A DNA stretch of 64,000 nt from Pyxicephalus adspersus (GCF_032062135.1 NC_092868.1:50733696-50797695); one strand, 5' to 3'; numbered from the stretch's first letter, positions 25,058 through 37,428 are shown. Notes: generated by a model from the sequence alone, not told the origin. Made by a program: numbers and translations.

Positions 25058-27627
25058 TATGTTTGTGATCTCATCAAATTGAGTTGATATGTAATTTTTT
25101 AACATTTGAAGGAATACATCTATGAACCCCTAAAAGAGAACTTAACCTTAATAAAAAAAATAGCGATCAGGCAAGTTCTTTATTACAGAATGGACAGATG
25201 ATGTCCCTACTGCAATCATTAAATTACACTTACCTGCCCTGTTCCATCATTTTTACCTAGTAATCTTCTGGGTTCCCAATATTTATCATCTGACTGTACT
25301 GCAATAAAAGCCCTGCCTATTCACAAATTTTCATTGCAGAACTATAGTTTCACAAGTCCATTGCTGAAAGCTTTGAAAACACAAAACTCTATTATGAATA
25401 TTATGTATGCACTTGGTGTCCCCACTGGGGTAAATCCTACATATCAAGTGCCCCCCCAGGATAGGAGGTGAAGGGGACAAAGGTTATTTTCTTTTTCACT
25501 CTCAAAACAAAAAAAAATTGAGCTGTAAAACTTTTCTTGCAGCTGAGATAAGAAAATTGTTTCTTCTGCTTTTAGTTTATTAGGTTTAGTTATTTCATTT
25601 TCTGTTGTGATTTTTATGACGACAGGAGAAGCTTGGAAAGTGAGTGACGGGTCCACTAAACACGGTTTTATTTTGTTTTGTGTTTTTGATTTTTTTTTTT
25701 TGTCCATTTTTGAGAACCATTTTCGTCTTCCTGATTCTTGTGGGACAACAAAAAGAAAGATTATTAAGAGCGTTATTGGTTTATGCAGACAAACCGAAAC
25801 ATTGCTTGGCGGCTCTGTTTTGTGAGGTAGAGGCAACATTGATGTCTGTTTTACAATTGGATGCCTGCGAGCTATGATCTTGTCTTCCCAGAACCTTTCT
25901 CTGTTTTTTTTTGTTTTTTTTTCTTTGTTTGAGACATAATTTGTTTTTCTTTTATTCTTTTTTATTGTTTTGTGTCATTTGTCAAGAGTTGCCCGCTCAG
26001 GAAATCTGCATTTATTGTATTTTTTTTCTGTACCTGAGAAACAGAACAATTGAACAGAAGTTTCTGGTTTTAGCTTGGAAATTTAAAGGGAACACTTCAC
26101 GGTAAATGAAAGGTCTGTGTTTTGGTCTACCCCCAACAAAAATTGCTTTAAAAAATTAAAAAACAAAATCATACTTTGGCTTCCTAGATTTCTTAGGTAG
26201 CAAGAACGACTTCACTGTTCTTTAGCAATGTTGGGACTTTTAGGAGGGGCCTAGGTATTTTTTTGGGTAGGAGGGGGTGATTTTTTTTTTTTTTTTTGGC
26301 ATACAGCTTTTGAAAACCATATACTGGGGAAGAGGCCATGTCCCTCAACATTCGGGGTCCCAAGACATGGGGCTTGGTATGGTAGTGGAAGGGTGGGGGG
26401 GGCGGCATGTTGGCTGCTCCCCCTACTGGTCACTTAGGCTTGCGATCTACTTTGAATATTAAAGGGGAATCCACATTATTGTTTCCATTTTTTAAATGAT
26501 AGTAATAATACAGCATTTACAATCTGTATATGAAATATAATACTAAAATAAAACAGGAAGTAAATATGAATTTATAAACCTAAAGAAAATAAAAACTAGT
26601 TAGATATTAAAACTCGGTTTACACAAAGGAAATTCTCTGTGGTTTTCCTTAAGATAGTCAAGTGTTAGAGAGCTGACTTCTTTAAAGTAGCTTTATTTCC
26701 CATAGGCAGCATACAGCCAAATGCTTGGCTATCTGGCATCCAGGAGCTTTCATAGATAGAACTCTCAGCACATTGATTAAATTACACATTACATAAACAT
26801 GAATTTATTATTAAATGCAACATAATCTATACACTGTTTACTATCATACATATGAGTATACAATTCATGGATCTAAACAATGATGCTGCAATAGAAGTGT
26901 TAGAGTAATGAAACCTGCTTGTCTATGTGTCACTTAAAGAAGGTGTTAACCCAATCATTGAAAAATTGTATAAGATTTAACATTTTTATATAATTTGTAG
27001 GTGTTTTTTTTTTTTAATCTGCAGGTTTTCCGAACATAATACCTAGTGATCATTGCAAAAGTCTCTCTGTCCTTATCTCCTTTCATTGGAGACTACTAGG
27101 CACTAATATGCTGACTTTGTCCGCTGACCATTGTGAGAAATGCCACACAGCCATCCACTAGTGAGGCTGCAAAAAGGATGCAAAAGATCTGAAATACTAA
27201 GATGTACAGAACTGCATGGCAATGCTCAGAGTGAGTTTCATAGTGGTGACAACAATGGCATTTGCCTACACGCTTTGTGGGCACTTAAAGTCTCCATTGG
27301 GGTGCATAACAGGGTGTCAACACAGGAGCACAATTACGAGCTGGAGATTAAAAGTTGTCACATTATAATGATACATTTTATTAATGCGGTAAAAAGCATG
27401 CTTATATTGGAGGAAAACTCTTTTATTCTAGTTATGGATAAAAAGGGGAAGGGTTGGAACCCTTCTCAAGATTCTCTCTTATAGGAAAGTTACCCTTTCT
27501 GTTTGTCCTGGGACTGAATGTAAATGATTGTTTTCAGAATGGGAGTTGATGGAAAGTCTTTCAAGAGGGAATTTCCCTCACTTTTAGAGATTTTCTTTGA
27601 TGTCCTGTTGCAACTACATGACACAAA
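25058..27627. other. No gene seen; T-rich and repeat-scrap region
   Basis: 25440-26110 is strongly T-rich on the plus strand, and the longest frame there (131 codons, minus) is biased by it. 26210-26430 contains GCAATGTTGGGACTTTTAGG, a T-tract (26281-26297) and a G-run. Part of it recurs near 37545 (GCAATGTTGGAACAATTA, then CCTAGG), so it is probably a decayed dispersed repeat. 27140-27310 shares GGTGGTGACACCAGTGG-like sequence with 28850. Confidence 0.4.
25169..25240. repeat. Hairpin repeat family C, copy 2
   Basis: The left arm has CAGGCAAGTTCTTTATTACA and the right arm ends ACACTTACCTGCC, its approximate reverse complement. A short loop (GATGA) is flanked by TGGACA and TGTCCC. It shares its layout with 289-354 and 57876-57952. 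Confidence 0.6.
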
Positions 27628-27850
27628 GGCCCTAATTTATTAAAGCTCTCCAAGCCTGGAGAGAATACACTTTCATCAGTGAAGCTGGGTGATCCAGCAA
27701 ACCTGAAATGGATCTGGTCCAGGATTCAAAACGTTTGGTGGCAAATAGCAAATGATTTTTAAAAATTCATTCAATGTTTTCTGGATCACCCAGCTTCACT
27801 TCTGAAAGTGTATTCTCTCCAGCCTTGGAGAGCTTTAATAAATCAATGCC
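27628..27850. mobile_element. Palindromic MITE family A, complete copy 5
   Basis: Begins GGCCCTAATTTATTAAAGCT and ends GAGCTTTAATAAATCAATGCC. Both arms are long and well matched, with TCAGTGAAGCTGGGTGATCC against GGATCACCCAGCTTCACT. Among the copies here it is one of the least decayed. Confidence 0.9.
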
Positions 27851-28956
27851 AAAGTGAAGGCAAACTTCCCCACATAGCCAAAAAAAAAACAAACAAACAA
27901 AAAGTTCTAGCCTTACATAAATCTGAAAGCTTAATTACTAGGCTAAATAGCAACTTTAATAGATTGTTAACCTAATCTAAACATTGACACCTGATTGGTT
28001 GCTTTGTGCAGCACGGACTCCTCTCCTCCACAGTTTTCAGACACGAGCCCTAAAGTGTCATTGCTGTGCACAGAGCTGGCCTGGCCCTCTAGCCCATGAA
28101 AGCTGTTTTGTTAGTTATTTGCCTCAGAGGATTGTTTCATTTTACACAGTGCAGAATACATAATTGACCTTCAAACATAAACCCAAAATAATGTATTCCT
28201 AGGGAAAAAAATGCATTTGTGGAATATGATAATGCTTAGCTTTGAAGATATTACAATTGTCAGAAGGAGTCAGAGTATTAGGGGTTTCCTGTTGATTTTG
28301 ATATTGTAATTTTTCAGCTTATTCAATTTAAGTCACCGATTTCACGCCGTGAGATTTCTGCCCATTTTATGGCGCTTTGCTCAATTTATCTTGCATGGAA
28401 TCAACAATTTCTGAGTCTTCAGATCTCGAATTTCTATGAAGATGAGAAGGTGATATTGTAATATTAATAAAAGAAAACATGGACAAGCAATGTAGAGTGG
28501 AGGAGGTAACATCCGTCATTGCTTTTTACATTGTTGTGATTATTTTTTTTTATTACGCGTCTTGTATTTTGTTGTTAACAAGAGCCAACTCTGCCTATAA
28601 CTAATGGGTATTGGCAGGACAATGCTATAATAAAAATTATGGATAACTAATAAAGCTATTAAAGTAGACATAAACCCTGCTAAATGACTATTAGATTGTT
28701 ACAACACTATGTATCATTGACATTTATTTTTAAAAATAAAATCAATTTTTCAACTTTTGTTGCATCTCAGAGCTGCAGTCTCTTTGCAGCCACATCTGGT
28801 CTGTATGCACTCTGGTGATTGTTGGATGGCATTTTCCAGAGTGAATTTCCTGGTGGTGACACCAGTGGTCTCTGACTGTGCCATTAGTGTCCACAGACCT
28901 CCTTGTAGTCCCCATTTGGCTAAAACTTTTAGGAGACAAGGGCAATCTTTGTCCAG
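27851..28956. other. No gene seen; complex stretch at 28290-28480
   Basis: 28290-28480 is non-repetitive, with CACGCCGTGAGATTTCTGCC and Caudal/HOX-like TTTATGGC words. It could be non-coding conserved DNA. 28742-28956 is a GC-richer segment leading into the Tc1 relic and probably belongs to that element, but I cannot align it with confidence. Confidence 0.35.
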
Positions 28957-29060
28957 CCTTCGGGTGGTGGAGCCCTGACCTCAACCCTAACAAAAGCTTT
29001 TTGTGATAAACTGAGAAAGAGAGGTCTTATACACCAATACCTAACCTCACAAATGTTATT
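28957..29060 (+). pseudogene. Tc1-type transposase relic, C-terminal piece
   Basis: AGCCCTGACCTCAACCC on the plus strand encodes SPDLNP, the block that precedes the catalytic glutamate in Tc1 transposases. The expected glutamate-containing block that follows is replaced by a degraded frame (AACAAAAGCTTTTTGTGAT, with an in-frame stop). The CACCAATACCTAACCTCAC block downstream matches the usual continuation of the gene. Only about 100 bases are recognisable. Confidence 0.6.
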
Positions 29061-30073
29061 TTGCACTGCAGACATTAAAGAAATTCTTTCTAAAGGTTAG
29101 GGCTAACTCTATATTAAAGTTCATGATATTTGAATAGAATGTCTAATAAGCTCATATAGGTGTGGACAGGTTGTCTACAAATCTTATATCATTTACTAAA
29201 GCTTTGCTGCAATAGTTTTTTTCTGACTTAAATCGTATACTTTTCCATAACTGATTACTTCATTAAATGCACAGCTTCAAATAAATTCACAAACTGAGAT
29301 CTTGCTACTTTCAGAACACTGCTATTATAACCAAACACATTTCTTCCCGGGGGACCCACCTAAAAATGCCAACATGACATAAGAGCGTTCTAAAAATTGC
29401 GAGACAGTAAGTAATCTTCTTCTTTTCTATTCCTCTGTATCTCACTTTGTTTATGAATAATTAAAGGTTAAATATTAAATTGCAAAAGCAAACTATAAAT
29501 GCATTCGGCATACCTGCAATCAGCAATCCGCGTTGCCCGGCTATAGCCAAGTCCTGCACTTAACCAGTTTGAAAATTCACTACACCGTGCTAGCAATACT
29601 TTCCTCTCTCTCCCTGGGAGCATGTAAAATATGAAGATGTCAGTGATATGGAATAAACAGGACACACAGGGAGCTTGTGAATTCAGAATAAAATAAAGAT
29701 ATTCTCCAACTCATAAACACTTGGCCTAAGGCCATACTGTGTATCTGTGTTCGGGGAGACATTTATAAGCTTGTATATATAGGATTTCCTTGTGCTTGCG
29801 CTCTGTGGATCTTATATATACACCCTTTAGCGGGGGACGCATATAGGATGTAGGTCAGATCGGAGGGGGTTTATTAGGATGGTGTGCTGCTGTGTCTACT
29901 TAAAAACCCAATTCCAGGCTTTGAATTACCTAGGCTTGGGTCCACTTATGATCTAGGGGCCCCCCCTCCTAAATAACCTACTCTAAGTCTATGAAAACAT
30001 TTTTCTAGAAAGAAAAAAATTAGAACTATATCAATTTCACTCCTGTCCTCTGCCTAGGTAAGGATGATGTGTT
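29061..30073. other. No gene seen
   Basis: AT-rich DNA leading into a large AT microsatellite. Frames are under 70 codons and there is no recognised repeat. Confidence 0.5.
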
Positions 30074-30235
<162 letters not shown>

Positions 30236-30772
30236 ACATTTCTCCCAACAATTTTTCCCCTATAAATATATATCCAAACTTTTTGGAGATAGGGACATTT
30301 GTTAGCTCAAAGCAAATGACATACCCCTGCCATGCCTCATTTGGCACAAATATATTAAAACACAATAATAACAGAATAAAACACAAATAGAATAATTTAC
30401 AGGTTGGATAATAGTTTGGTGTACAAAAACACACTGTAATAGTTATATAATGTATTGTTTTATTTTGGTGTGTATATCCTTTCATAAAATAGAAAAGAGT
30501 GACAGTCCCTCAAAACCAGAGACAGTTGGGAGACACTGACAACTCATGGGAACATTTGGGAGACAGTTATCATCCCCTAACAAGAAGTTCCTGACCTTCA
30601 GGGCAGAATCATCAGAGATTATTATAACGAAAGCTGCTGATTTAAAAGGATTCTGTCAACTTTTGAAACTACATTAACATGTGTAAAGCTGATATGAGAT
30701 GTTAGTGATTAGGTTTCATTCTAGCTTAATAGACTTCCATCTGTACTGCAACTAATGTATGTAATATAGAGA

Positions 30773-30892
30773 GGCATTAGATTGTAAGCTCCCGGGGAAG
30801 GGGGGGTAGCATTGGAGTGAATGGTTCAATGCCTTTTGTATTGCACTGGGGAACATGCCTGCATTATATACATTAAGTACCGGTAAATAAAA
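30773..30892 (+). mobile_element. Possible retrotransposon tail fragment
   Basis: GCATTAGATTGTAAGCTC followed by a GC-richer stretch, TTGTATTGCACTGGGGAAC, and a terminal GTACCGGTAAATAAAA resembles the tail of frog SINE/LINE copies (the ATTAGATTGTGAG word occurs in the plus-strand SINE at 9708). The head is missing. This is a weak call. Confidence 0.3.
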
Positions 30893-31597
30893 AAATGAAG
30901 GTATGAGTGGCTTATATACTGTAGTCATTTGGTTGCAATTAGTGCTTAGCAGAGTACCCCTTTAACTGACTGTTGATTTCAGCAAGAAATAGATTTTCTG
31001 AATGTGAATTAATTACATGTTAAGTAGAAAGAAACTAGGAAGATTTGTCTTCATTAGATGGAATGGGTTTTGATGTGCATACTGTCAGAGGAGAGAGAGT
31101 TATCATGGGAAAATGGTAGAGGAATCTTGCTGGATACAAAATAGAGATTAGCTGCAAGTCAGTACAATAAAATAGAATGCTGAAAATTTACTTAAAGTGT
31201 AATTCCACCTCGGAGTGCATTTTTGGAAACAAATGCAGCATAAACATTATATCTTAACTTGTGTAATTGTTCATTTGTGTGCCTTTGCTTGATTTTCCCT
31301 CTCAGGACTTCTTAGTTTGTAAAACATTCTTGACATAAAAAGGGATATCTTGCTTGGATGTTAAAGTGCACCTGTCTGAAAATGCTAGCGGTCTGATAAT
31401 AATTATTTGGCCTGGAACAAATATGCAGATCTGAAAAGTCAAAATTCTTTATTTTTATGCTTGCTCCAGATCAGAGACTTGAAGTATTCAAGACATAGAA
31501 TAATATCCAGGGGAAGGAATAGGTTTGGAAGGATAAATATACAATGGCAGCTTACATGGGAGTTACATACATAGGCTTACCTAAAAGTGTGGTCTGC

Positions 31598-31628
31598 CAG
31601 TGGCCATTCAACCATTGAATGGCCACTG
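31598..31628. repeat. Perfect 14-base inverted repeat with 3-base loop
   Basis: CAGTGGCCATTCAA (31598-31611), loop CCA, then TTGAATGGCCACTG (31615-31628). The arms match at every base and the pairing stops sharply on both sides. It is not one of the other repeat families here. Confidence 0.9.
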
Positions 31629-33384
31629 ATGATATAACTACATTTTACCTCAGCATCTGAGTTTGTTTTTGGTGGTGCAGGGAATAGGGCCTAATGCATT
31701 GCAAATACACTGTTCAGTGTAAGCAAAAAAAAAAGCCACCAGAAGCAGGGGAAAGGTCCCCCCCCCCCCCAAAGATACTTTGCATGTCTTCTCTGTCAAA
31801 AACCACAATCTCCCGGTGACTTTTATTTTTTTGAATTTAGTTCTGCTTTAAGCAATAGCTTTGATAGAGTAGTTTTACAACTTTTTCTCAGGGTCATCTT
31901 TGGTTTTGGCATTTTTATTTCTTCCTATTTATGAAAGGCAGTTTGCTGGTTTTGTTCAAAGGAGAAATGTGTTATTTGTGTCTTTCAAGTCTGTTGTTTT
32001 TTTTTTTTGTAATTTTGCTTGCACTTTATTAAATTTGGCCTTGTTTATAAAGCAGCAAAATTGTAATGTGAGGAAAAACAACTCCTGATTATTTTTATGC
32101 TCTAGCTGTTCTGTTTCAAATGCTGATATATGCAATAGACCCACTCAGTGTGGACAGCATGACCACCTGCTGACTTGGCAGAATCCACAGGCAGCTTAAC
32201 TGGTCAATCAGATGCAAAAGTTGAATCTAACAGAGGATATATTTTTTCAGTCTTTTGAAGTGTAAGAAGGAAACTTGGTCTGTTTATAAATGTTTTCATC
32301 TAAGATTCACCCATCTTTTACCCAAAATGTACATATTTTTTACATTAGATTCAATAAGAAAAATGTAGAAATGAGTGAAAGTTGATTTACATATTTTTTG
32401 AACACATCCAATGTAAAGAAATTTATACATTAGGGTAGAAGTTGGGTACATCTTGGAAGAAAACATTTATAAATAGACTCCAATAACTTTTCTTAACCCT
32501 GTTTGTGTAATGGGTAACCATGGAACAGTACCATGGAAAAAAGTTCCCCGGTATAAAAAGCTCCCTGTTATTTTACTTAGGGACAATACCAACTAGAAGC
32601 AAAACGGGAACAGAGGAACATATTATAACACATAACAATAATAATGTTGCAGGGTTGATGTCCACTGCCTAATTATTAGGATGGAACCAATGTGTAACTA
32701 TATTCCAAAAAAACTGTGAAGGGGAGGTGCAAAAGTAAAAAGTATAGAATAATCCAGAGACTTTATCGTCTCCAGAATTTTTGAAAGAAATAATGGATTT
32801 GATGGTCCGTGCTAGCCTGGTGGCTGAAGCAGCTGTACTTCTACTGAAGTGGTAGCGACCACACGGACATCCCTACATTCCTCTCAGGTGCATTGTCACC
32901 AAATTCATGAAGCTGTCGATCTACAGGTTAAGATGATTTGTTATAGGAGGTTGTCTACTGGGTGACCCTCAACCTGCTTGCAAAGGTTCTGCTGTTTTGT
33001 TATCCACTAGCCTCAAACCTATTTATTTTATGAATCGGCCAAAACACCATCACCTCGCCATCTTGCCAGCTACATGTTGCATTCAGTTACCTTTCATTTA
33101 GTTAGCTGTTTGCAAAGAAAAAAAAAATTGAGCTCAATATGTTCACCTTTTTATAGAACTTTCTCTCTAAGAATCTATGCTAAAAAGTGGCTTCTGTTAC
33201 TGTTTTCATCCAGAAAAGCCTCTGTGGACTATCCTAGTTCAAGTTTGTTTTTTAACTTTCCCTGACATTGAGGATATGCTACACCCACCCCTTGATCAAA
33301 AAGGTCACCCATTAGGTACCTTGATTGGAGAAATGTGGGCGACTGGTGCCTGGACCCATAGGTAGAACTCCCAAAGTTTATGGT

Positions 33385-33683
33385 TTATTTAGTTTATTTT
33401 ATATAGCACCAACACATCATGCAAAACCTTCCAAAATCCATTGTCATATAACTAACTGTCCCTCAAAGACAAACTCCCTTTATCAAAACACAAATTATCG
33501 GAACAATTTTTGAAGGGAAGTCAATTAACCTAGCTGCATGTTTTTGGAATGTGGGAGGAAACCTATGAAAATACAAGAAGAACATACAAACACATTGGAG
33601 ATAACATCCTGACCAAGATTCAAACCCAGGACCTAGTGGTGTAAAGACAAGAGTGGTAGCCACTGAGCCAACTGTACAGCCCG
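33385..33683 (-). mobile_element. tRNA-like SINE family, near-complete minus-strand copy
   Basis: On the minus strand the A box is TGGCTCAGTGG (plus positions 33660-33670), matching the consensus exactly. The B-box-like GGTTTGAATCT is at 33616-33626. The body (AACCTAGCTGCATGTTTTTG, ATGTGGGAGGAAACC) and the tail AACACATCATGCAAAACC are present. A stretch near 33470-33500 that should read like GGGGCTCACAATCTAATG has been replaced. Confidence 0.85.
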
Positions 33684-35350
33684 TTAGTAACAAGGGAATC
33701 CAGAACAAGAAGATAGCACAGAAGAGGATTATTTACGGCTTACAAAAGCTGTAGCAGACACTTTTTGGTGTCCACCATTAGTCAGTATATGTAAAAGTTG
33801 GCTGACAGGGTATCTCAAATGAATTATTTATCAAAAAACAAGCAAATATTGTAAGTTGTAACCTACTGAATATTGTTACAGTATAGTTGAAATTCTGCCA
33901 AACACTACTTGTGCATAGAATTCCCCTTGTAGCATTTTTATTTCATTCTTAAAAGAAAAAAAAAGGAACTTGAACTACTAGCACAATATCAATGCCTATT
34001 TTTAGGACGCTAGGCATCGGAAAATAAAAAAAGATCCCTCCTGAATAAGTGTATGTAATTTTCACGCCTTTGTTGAAGAATGAAACCGTGTACTCCGGGA
34101 AGAGAGAAAAAAAAGAGAGAAAAAGAATTTGCAGCTCCAGAAGCAAAAAATGGTTTACTCAAATTGATTTCTGAAGATACTACAGAGAAAATTAATAAGA
34201 GGATATATTTTAATGCCAGACTTAAAGAAGAAAGAAGGAAAAGGGAACTTGGATAGACCCAGTAATTCAAGTTTTATGTAGAGTGCACTCCTAAAAAGGT
34301 ACTTTCCAAGATTACAATCTGGATTGTTTGAAACCTTCTCAGTGCTGTGACGAAAATATACAGCGCCGATGCTGGCTAAGAAATTCAATTTCTATTCTGC
34401 GGTCGAAATCACATAGCTCAGGTGTACAAAAAATGAATCAGATTAACATTTCTCACGTTGTATCCAGAACTGAGAATATGCTACTGCTGTGACAGTCATA
34501 GGACAGGATCATAAAATTGCTGACCCTCGAAGATTTTTAATGTTGATACCCAATCTCACATCTTTAACTCTCATAACTCTCAGAAGGGGACATTTTTTCA
34601 ACAGATGGAACCATTATCGGTGAAACAAAAAGATTCCTTTTGTTTAAAGGCAAATTTTGTTTAGTGATATTTTATGACTGCATAATTTAATTTGTTTTAG
34701 ATGTTGCAATTGTTTTGAGCTACCCAGAGCAGATGCAATAGCTTAGGGAAGTTTGAGGCAGAAATTCCATTTTTTAGAAGATCTGTCAAGATAAAATGTA
34801 GAATGTAACTTAGAATAAGTTAGTTGTGCAGGTGTCATGGAGCTTTTCTGTACCTTTTGAGTCACTAAATAGATCTACCTGAGTAGATCAGATTTTTTGT
34901 GAATCCAAGGCAGGTCTTTGGAACTACCAAAGTGGACAATCAGCAAAACAGCTAGGCAACTTCATTTATCTTTTAGGTGTGCTTTGCCCTTATACAACAT
35001 GCCTGAAACACCTAAAATGTTCTTCCTATACAAATGCCTGTAGTAGTCCTATGCCCAAGCAATGTTTACTACAGGACATGCCCCACTTATAGAAATGAAT
35101 GGCTTGCTTGATTTGTAACTTTGTATAGTGGGCATGTCATGGCACCCAGTACCATGAGAAGTAAGAATTTAAGATCTGTTCCTGTATTTAGCCATTTAAA
35201 GAAGAAACTAAAGGGGTGATTTTTGAGGAGCATTGTGAAACAGAAGCTTGTTTGTGGAAACCTGACCATTAAACCTATGCAAGCTTACTGTACAACCTAT
35301 TCCAATACTTTGGCTATATGACTATAAACTATTTGATGTTGGCAAACTCT
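33684..35350. other. No gene seen
   Basis: Short A-tracts and frames up to 86 codons (34010-34270, minus) without domains. 34300-34640 is complex and repeat-free. Nothing else is recognised. Confidence 0.45.
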
Positions 35351-35730
35351 TAGTTGCTATAAAAGCCTCCACTCTTCTGGGAAGGCCTTTGACAGGACTT
35401 TGAGGTGTGTGTGCGGGACCTGCCTATTTGGCCAAAGGAGCATATGTGAGGTCAGGTATTGACATTGGATTAAAAGATCTGTCTCACAATTGACATTTCA
35501 GTTCATCCCAAAGGTGTTCAGTTGGGTTGAGGTCAGGGCTACACTCATGTTCTTCAAAATTCAACTCCCGTCAAACCATGTCTATATGGAGCTGGCTTTG
35601 TGCACAGAGCCACAGTCATGCTAGAACAGAAAAGAGCTTTCCCCAAACTGTTATAACAAGGTTTAAAGCGCACAATTGTCTAAAATGTGTTTGTATGTTG
35701 TAGCATTAACAGAACACTTCACTGGAGACA
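35351..35730 (-). pseudogene. Tc1-type transposase pseudogene (C-terminal DDE region)
   Basis: Read on the minus strand. HDCGSVHKA (its Asp codon at plus 35615-35617) corresponds to the second catalytic Asp block. SPDLNPTEHLWDEL (plus 35499-35540) corresponds to the third catalytic residue, Glu at 35517-35519. The Asp and Glu codons lie roughly 33 codons apart, in keeping with the D34E spacing of Tc1 transposases. Between them are at least two in-frame stops and a 1-base shift. The copy then continues into the C-terminal coding blocks ending near 35351. The N-terminal DNA-binding half and the inverted terminal repeats are not seen. It is dead. Confidence 0.85.
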
Positions 35731-36220
35731 CATGAAATCAATATTTAATTTGGAAGTGTGGCTACATACATTTACTGCATATTTTAATTTTTATAGTGGT
35801 GGCAAAGTATCAAGAGTTAATATGGAATTTTTTAGAATCTTCTGCATTATATATTTTAGTACTCGGAGAGCTAAACCAAGAATTACCAAACAGCACGCAA
35901 ATCAGAGACCATAATATTCCCTAAATGTGTTGAAGCTTTATTTTTCTAGAATTATATTGATAAGTTATTTCATTTAGCCATTTCATAAGAAGTGGGGTTA
36001 AACTTGAAAAAGAGCCAATGCACAGCTTCATCATTCATAGTCTTTAATATTCACATTACAATTCATATGGTGTGCCTCTTTCACAACCCCACCATTGGCC
36101 ATTACAACCAAATGCATCTCGTTGTAGCTTGTGTTAATTGATGCCACAATGCAGTTGTCTGCAGGCCTTGTGCAGCAGTCCCAGAGTCATCTTTTAGACA
36201 AATGTTCTATGTAACTACCT
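35731..36220. other. No gene seen
   Basis: AT-rich, with one 75-codon frame that begins inside the Tc1 relic. No recognised element. Confidence 0.5.
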
Positions 36221-36420
36221 TCCATGAGGGAGCTCCTCGGTCTCAGACAGCTGGTGGAATTTTCCGGAGCGCAGCTGTTTGGCGGGGGCTCGGCGAACAG
36301 GTAACGGGCGCAGTAAGAATGAAGGAGCTGTGAATTACGAGAAAATATTTCCATTGAGGAGGCGTCATAAACCTCAAAAGAAAAAGCCAGAGTGGTTTAA
36401 AATGTCAATAAAACCTTGAG
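36221..36420. promoter_or_regulatory. CpG-dense candidate regulatory element
   Basis: About ten CpGs lie within 36236-36370, in a region where CpG is otherwise sparse. Two CAGCTG E-boxes sit in ACAGCTGGTGG and GCGCAGCTGTTTGG, with TTCCGGAG and GGCGGGGGCTCGGCG between or beside them. It then turns into AT-rich sequence with TGTCAATAAAACC. No exon is evident, although AACAGGTAACG resembles a splice donor. It could be an unmethylated enhancer or a weak CpG island. This is inference from composition. Confidence 0.3.
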
Positions 36421-36578
36421 ATGGAAATGTTTTTCTCTGTCACTGCAATTTTATTTGTTAGGGTGATATATTGGAGATATCCAAGGTTGTCCTACACATC
36501 ACCAAGACATGCACAAAAATGGAGTGGCGGTGATACATATATATTGTTTATGATTTGTTGTGGAGATGATATAAATCA

Positions 36579-36620
<42 letters not shown>

Positions 36621-36621
36621 T
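36579..36621. repeat. (ATCT)n microsatellite
   Basis: Between 10 and 11 uninterrupted copies of the tetranucleotide ATCT. Confidence 0.97.
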
Positions 36622-36944
36622 TACTTTATTTATATCTAATTATCCTCATTATCCTGATCTAATTTGTCACTGCAAAAATGCTATCAAGGGATTTCAGTGT
36701 ACTTTAAAATCAATTAAAAATCCATAGTTTCCTATAGGAGAGCTGCCTTCATATATACTCTTTTAACAGTTTTGATTCTGAAGCAAATATGGAAATAAGT
36801 TGACCTCCCAAACTATAAAATTTCTAAGCTCTGACTACTCTATAAACTGTATTCTAATAGTTTTTGATTTTCACTTACATTTTCAATCACTTCAGTGCTC
36901 CAAGTTAGCAGAGCTGAGTAACAGCCACACCCCTTTTCACAAGC
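36622..36944. other. No gene seen
   Basis: AT-rich spacer between the tetranucleotide repeat and a SINE-like copy. Confidence 0.5.
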
Positions 36945-37272
36945 ATTATTATTATTATTAATATTATTATTACACAGTAATATTATGCAGCGCTGTACAA
37001 AAGTCCATAGTCATGTCACTAGCTGTCCTTCAAAGGGGCTCACAATATAATGTCCGTACCACAGTCATATGTCTTTAATACAGTCTAAAGTCAATTTTAG
37101 GGGGAAGCCAATTAACCTAACTGCATGTTTTTGGAACCGGAGTACCCGGAGGAAACCCATGCAAATACGGGAAGAACTTGCAAATTCCATGCACATAGGG
37201 CCCTGGCCGAGTTTTGAACGTGGGACCTAGCGCTGTAAAGGCCAGAGCACTTACCTCGGAGCCATCGTGTTT
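36945..37272 (-). mobile_element. tRNA-like SINE family, full-length minus-strand copy
   Basis: The longest and best-preserved body in the window. The ATT-run tail (36945-36973) comes first, followed by CAGCGCTGTACAAAAGTCC, CATAGTCATGTCACTAGC, GGGGCTCACAATATAATG, TTAACCTAACTGCATG, GGAGTACCCGGAGGAAACCC, GTTTTGAACGTGGGACC and finally AGGCCAGAGCACTTACC near the tRNA-like head. The A box is damaged (CTCGGAGCCA). A MITE half begins 8 bases further on. Confidence 0.88.
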
Positions 37273-37280
37273 CCCATACA

Positions 37281-37428
37281 GGTCCTGATTTATTAAAGCT
37301 CTTTTTTTATAATTGCTAGCAAATGTTTGGAATCCTGGACCAGATCCGTTCCAGGTTTGCTGGATCACCCAGCTTCACTGATGAAGTGTATACTCTCCAG
37401 CCTTAGAGAGCTTTAACAAATTAGGCCC
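37281..37428. mobile_element. Palindromic MITE family A, left-arm-deleted copy 6
   Basis: GGTCCTGATTTATTAAAGCT is followed at once by a T-run and then the core GCTAGCAAATGTTTGGAATC. About 70 bases of the left arm are deleted, while the right arm is complete to TTTAACAAATTAGGCCC. One-sided arm loss suits slippage or excision at the hairpin. Confidence 0.85.

Larger units (their letters stand above)
30236..33384. other. No gene seen; a perfect palindrome and a homopolymer
   Basis: Includes a C-run at about 31760-31770 (the sequence shows CCCCCCCCCC), a perfect hairpin at 31598-31628 (listed separately), and the SINE/LINE-like tail at 30773-30892. No open frame over 65 codons outside the microsatellite is convincing. 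Confidence 0.45.

Noticed and set aside
25444..25839. 131-codon minus frame rich in Lys and Ser
   Set aside because: It follows from the T-rich plus strand; overlapping frames on the plus strand are equally long for the same reason.
30500..30560. CCAGAGACAGTTGGGAGAC considered as an extra unit of the 10.5 kb minisatellite
   Set aside because: The match covers too few bases and lacks the ACATACTACAG half.
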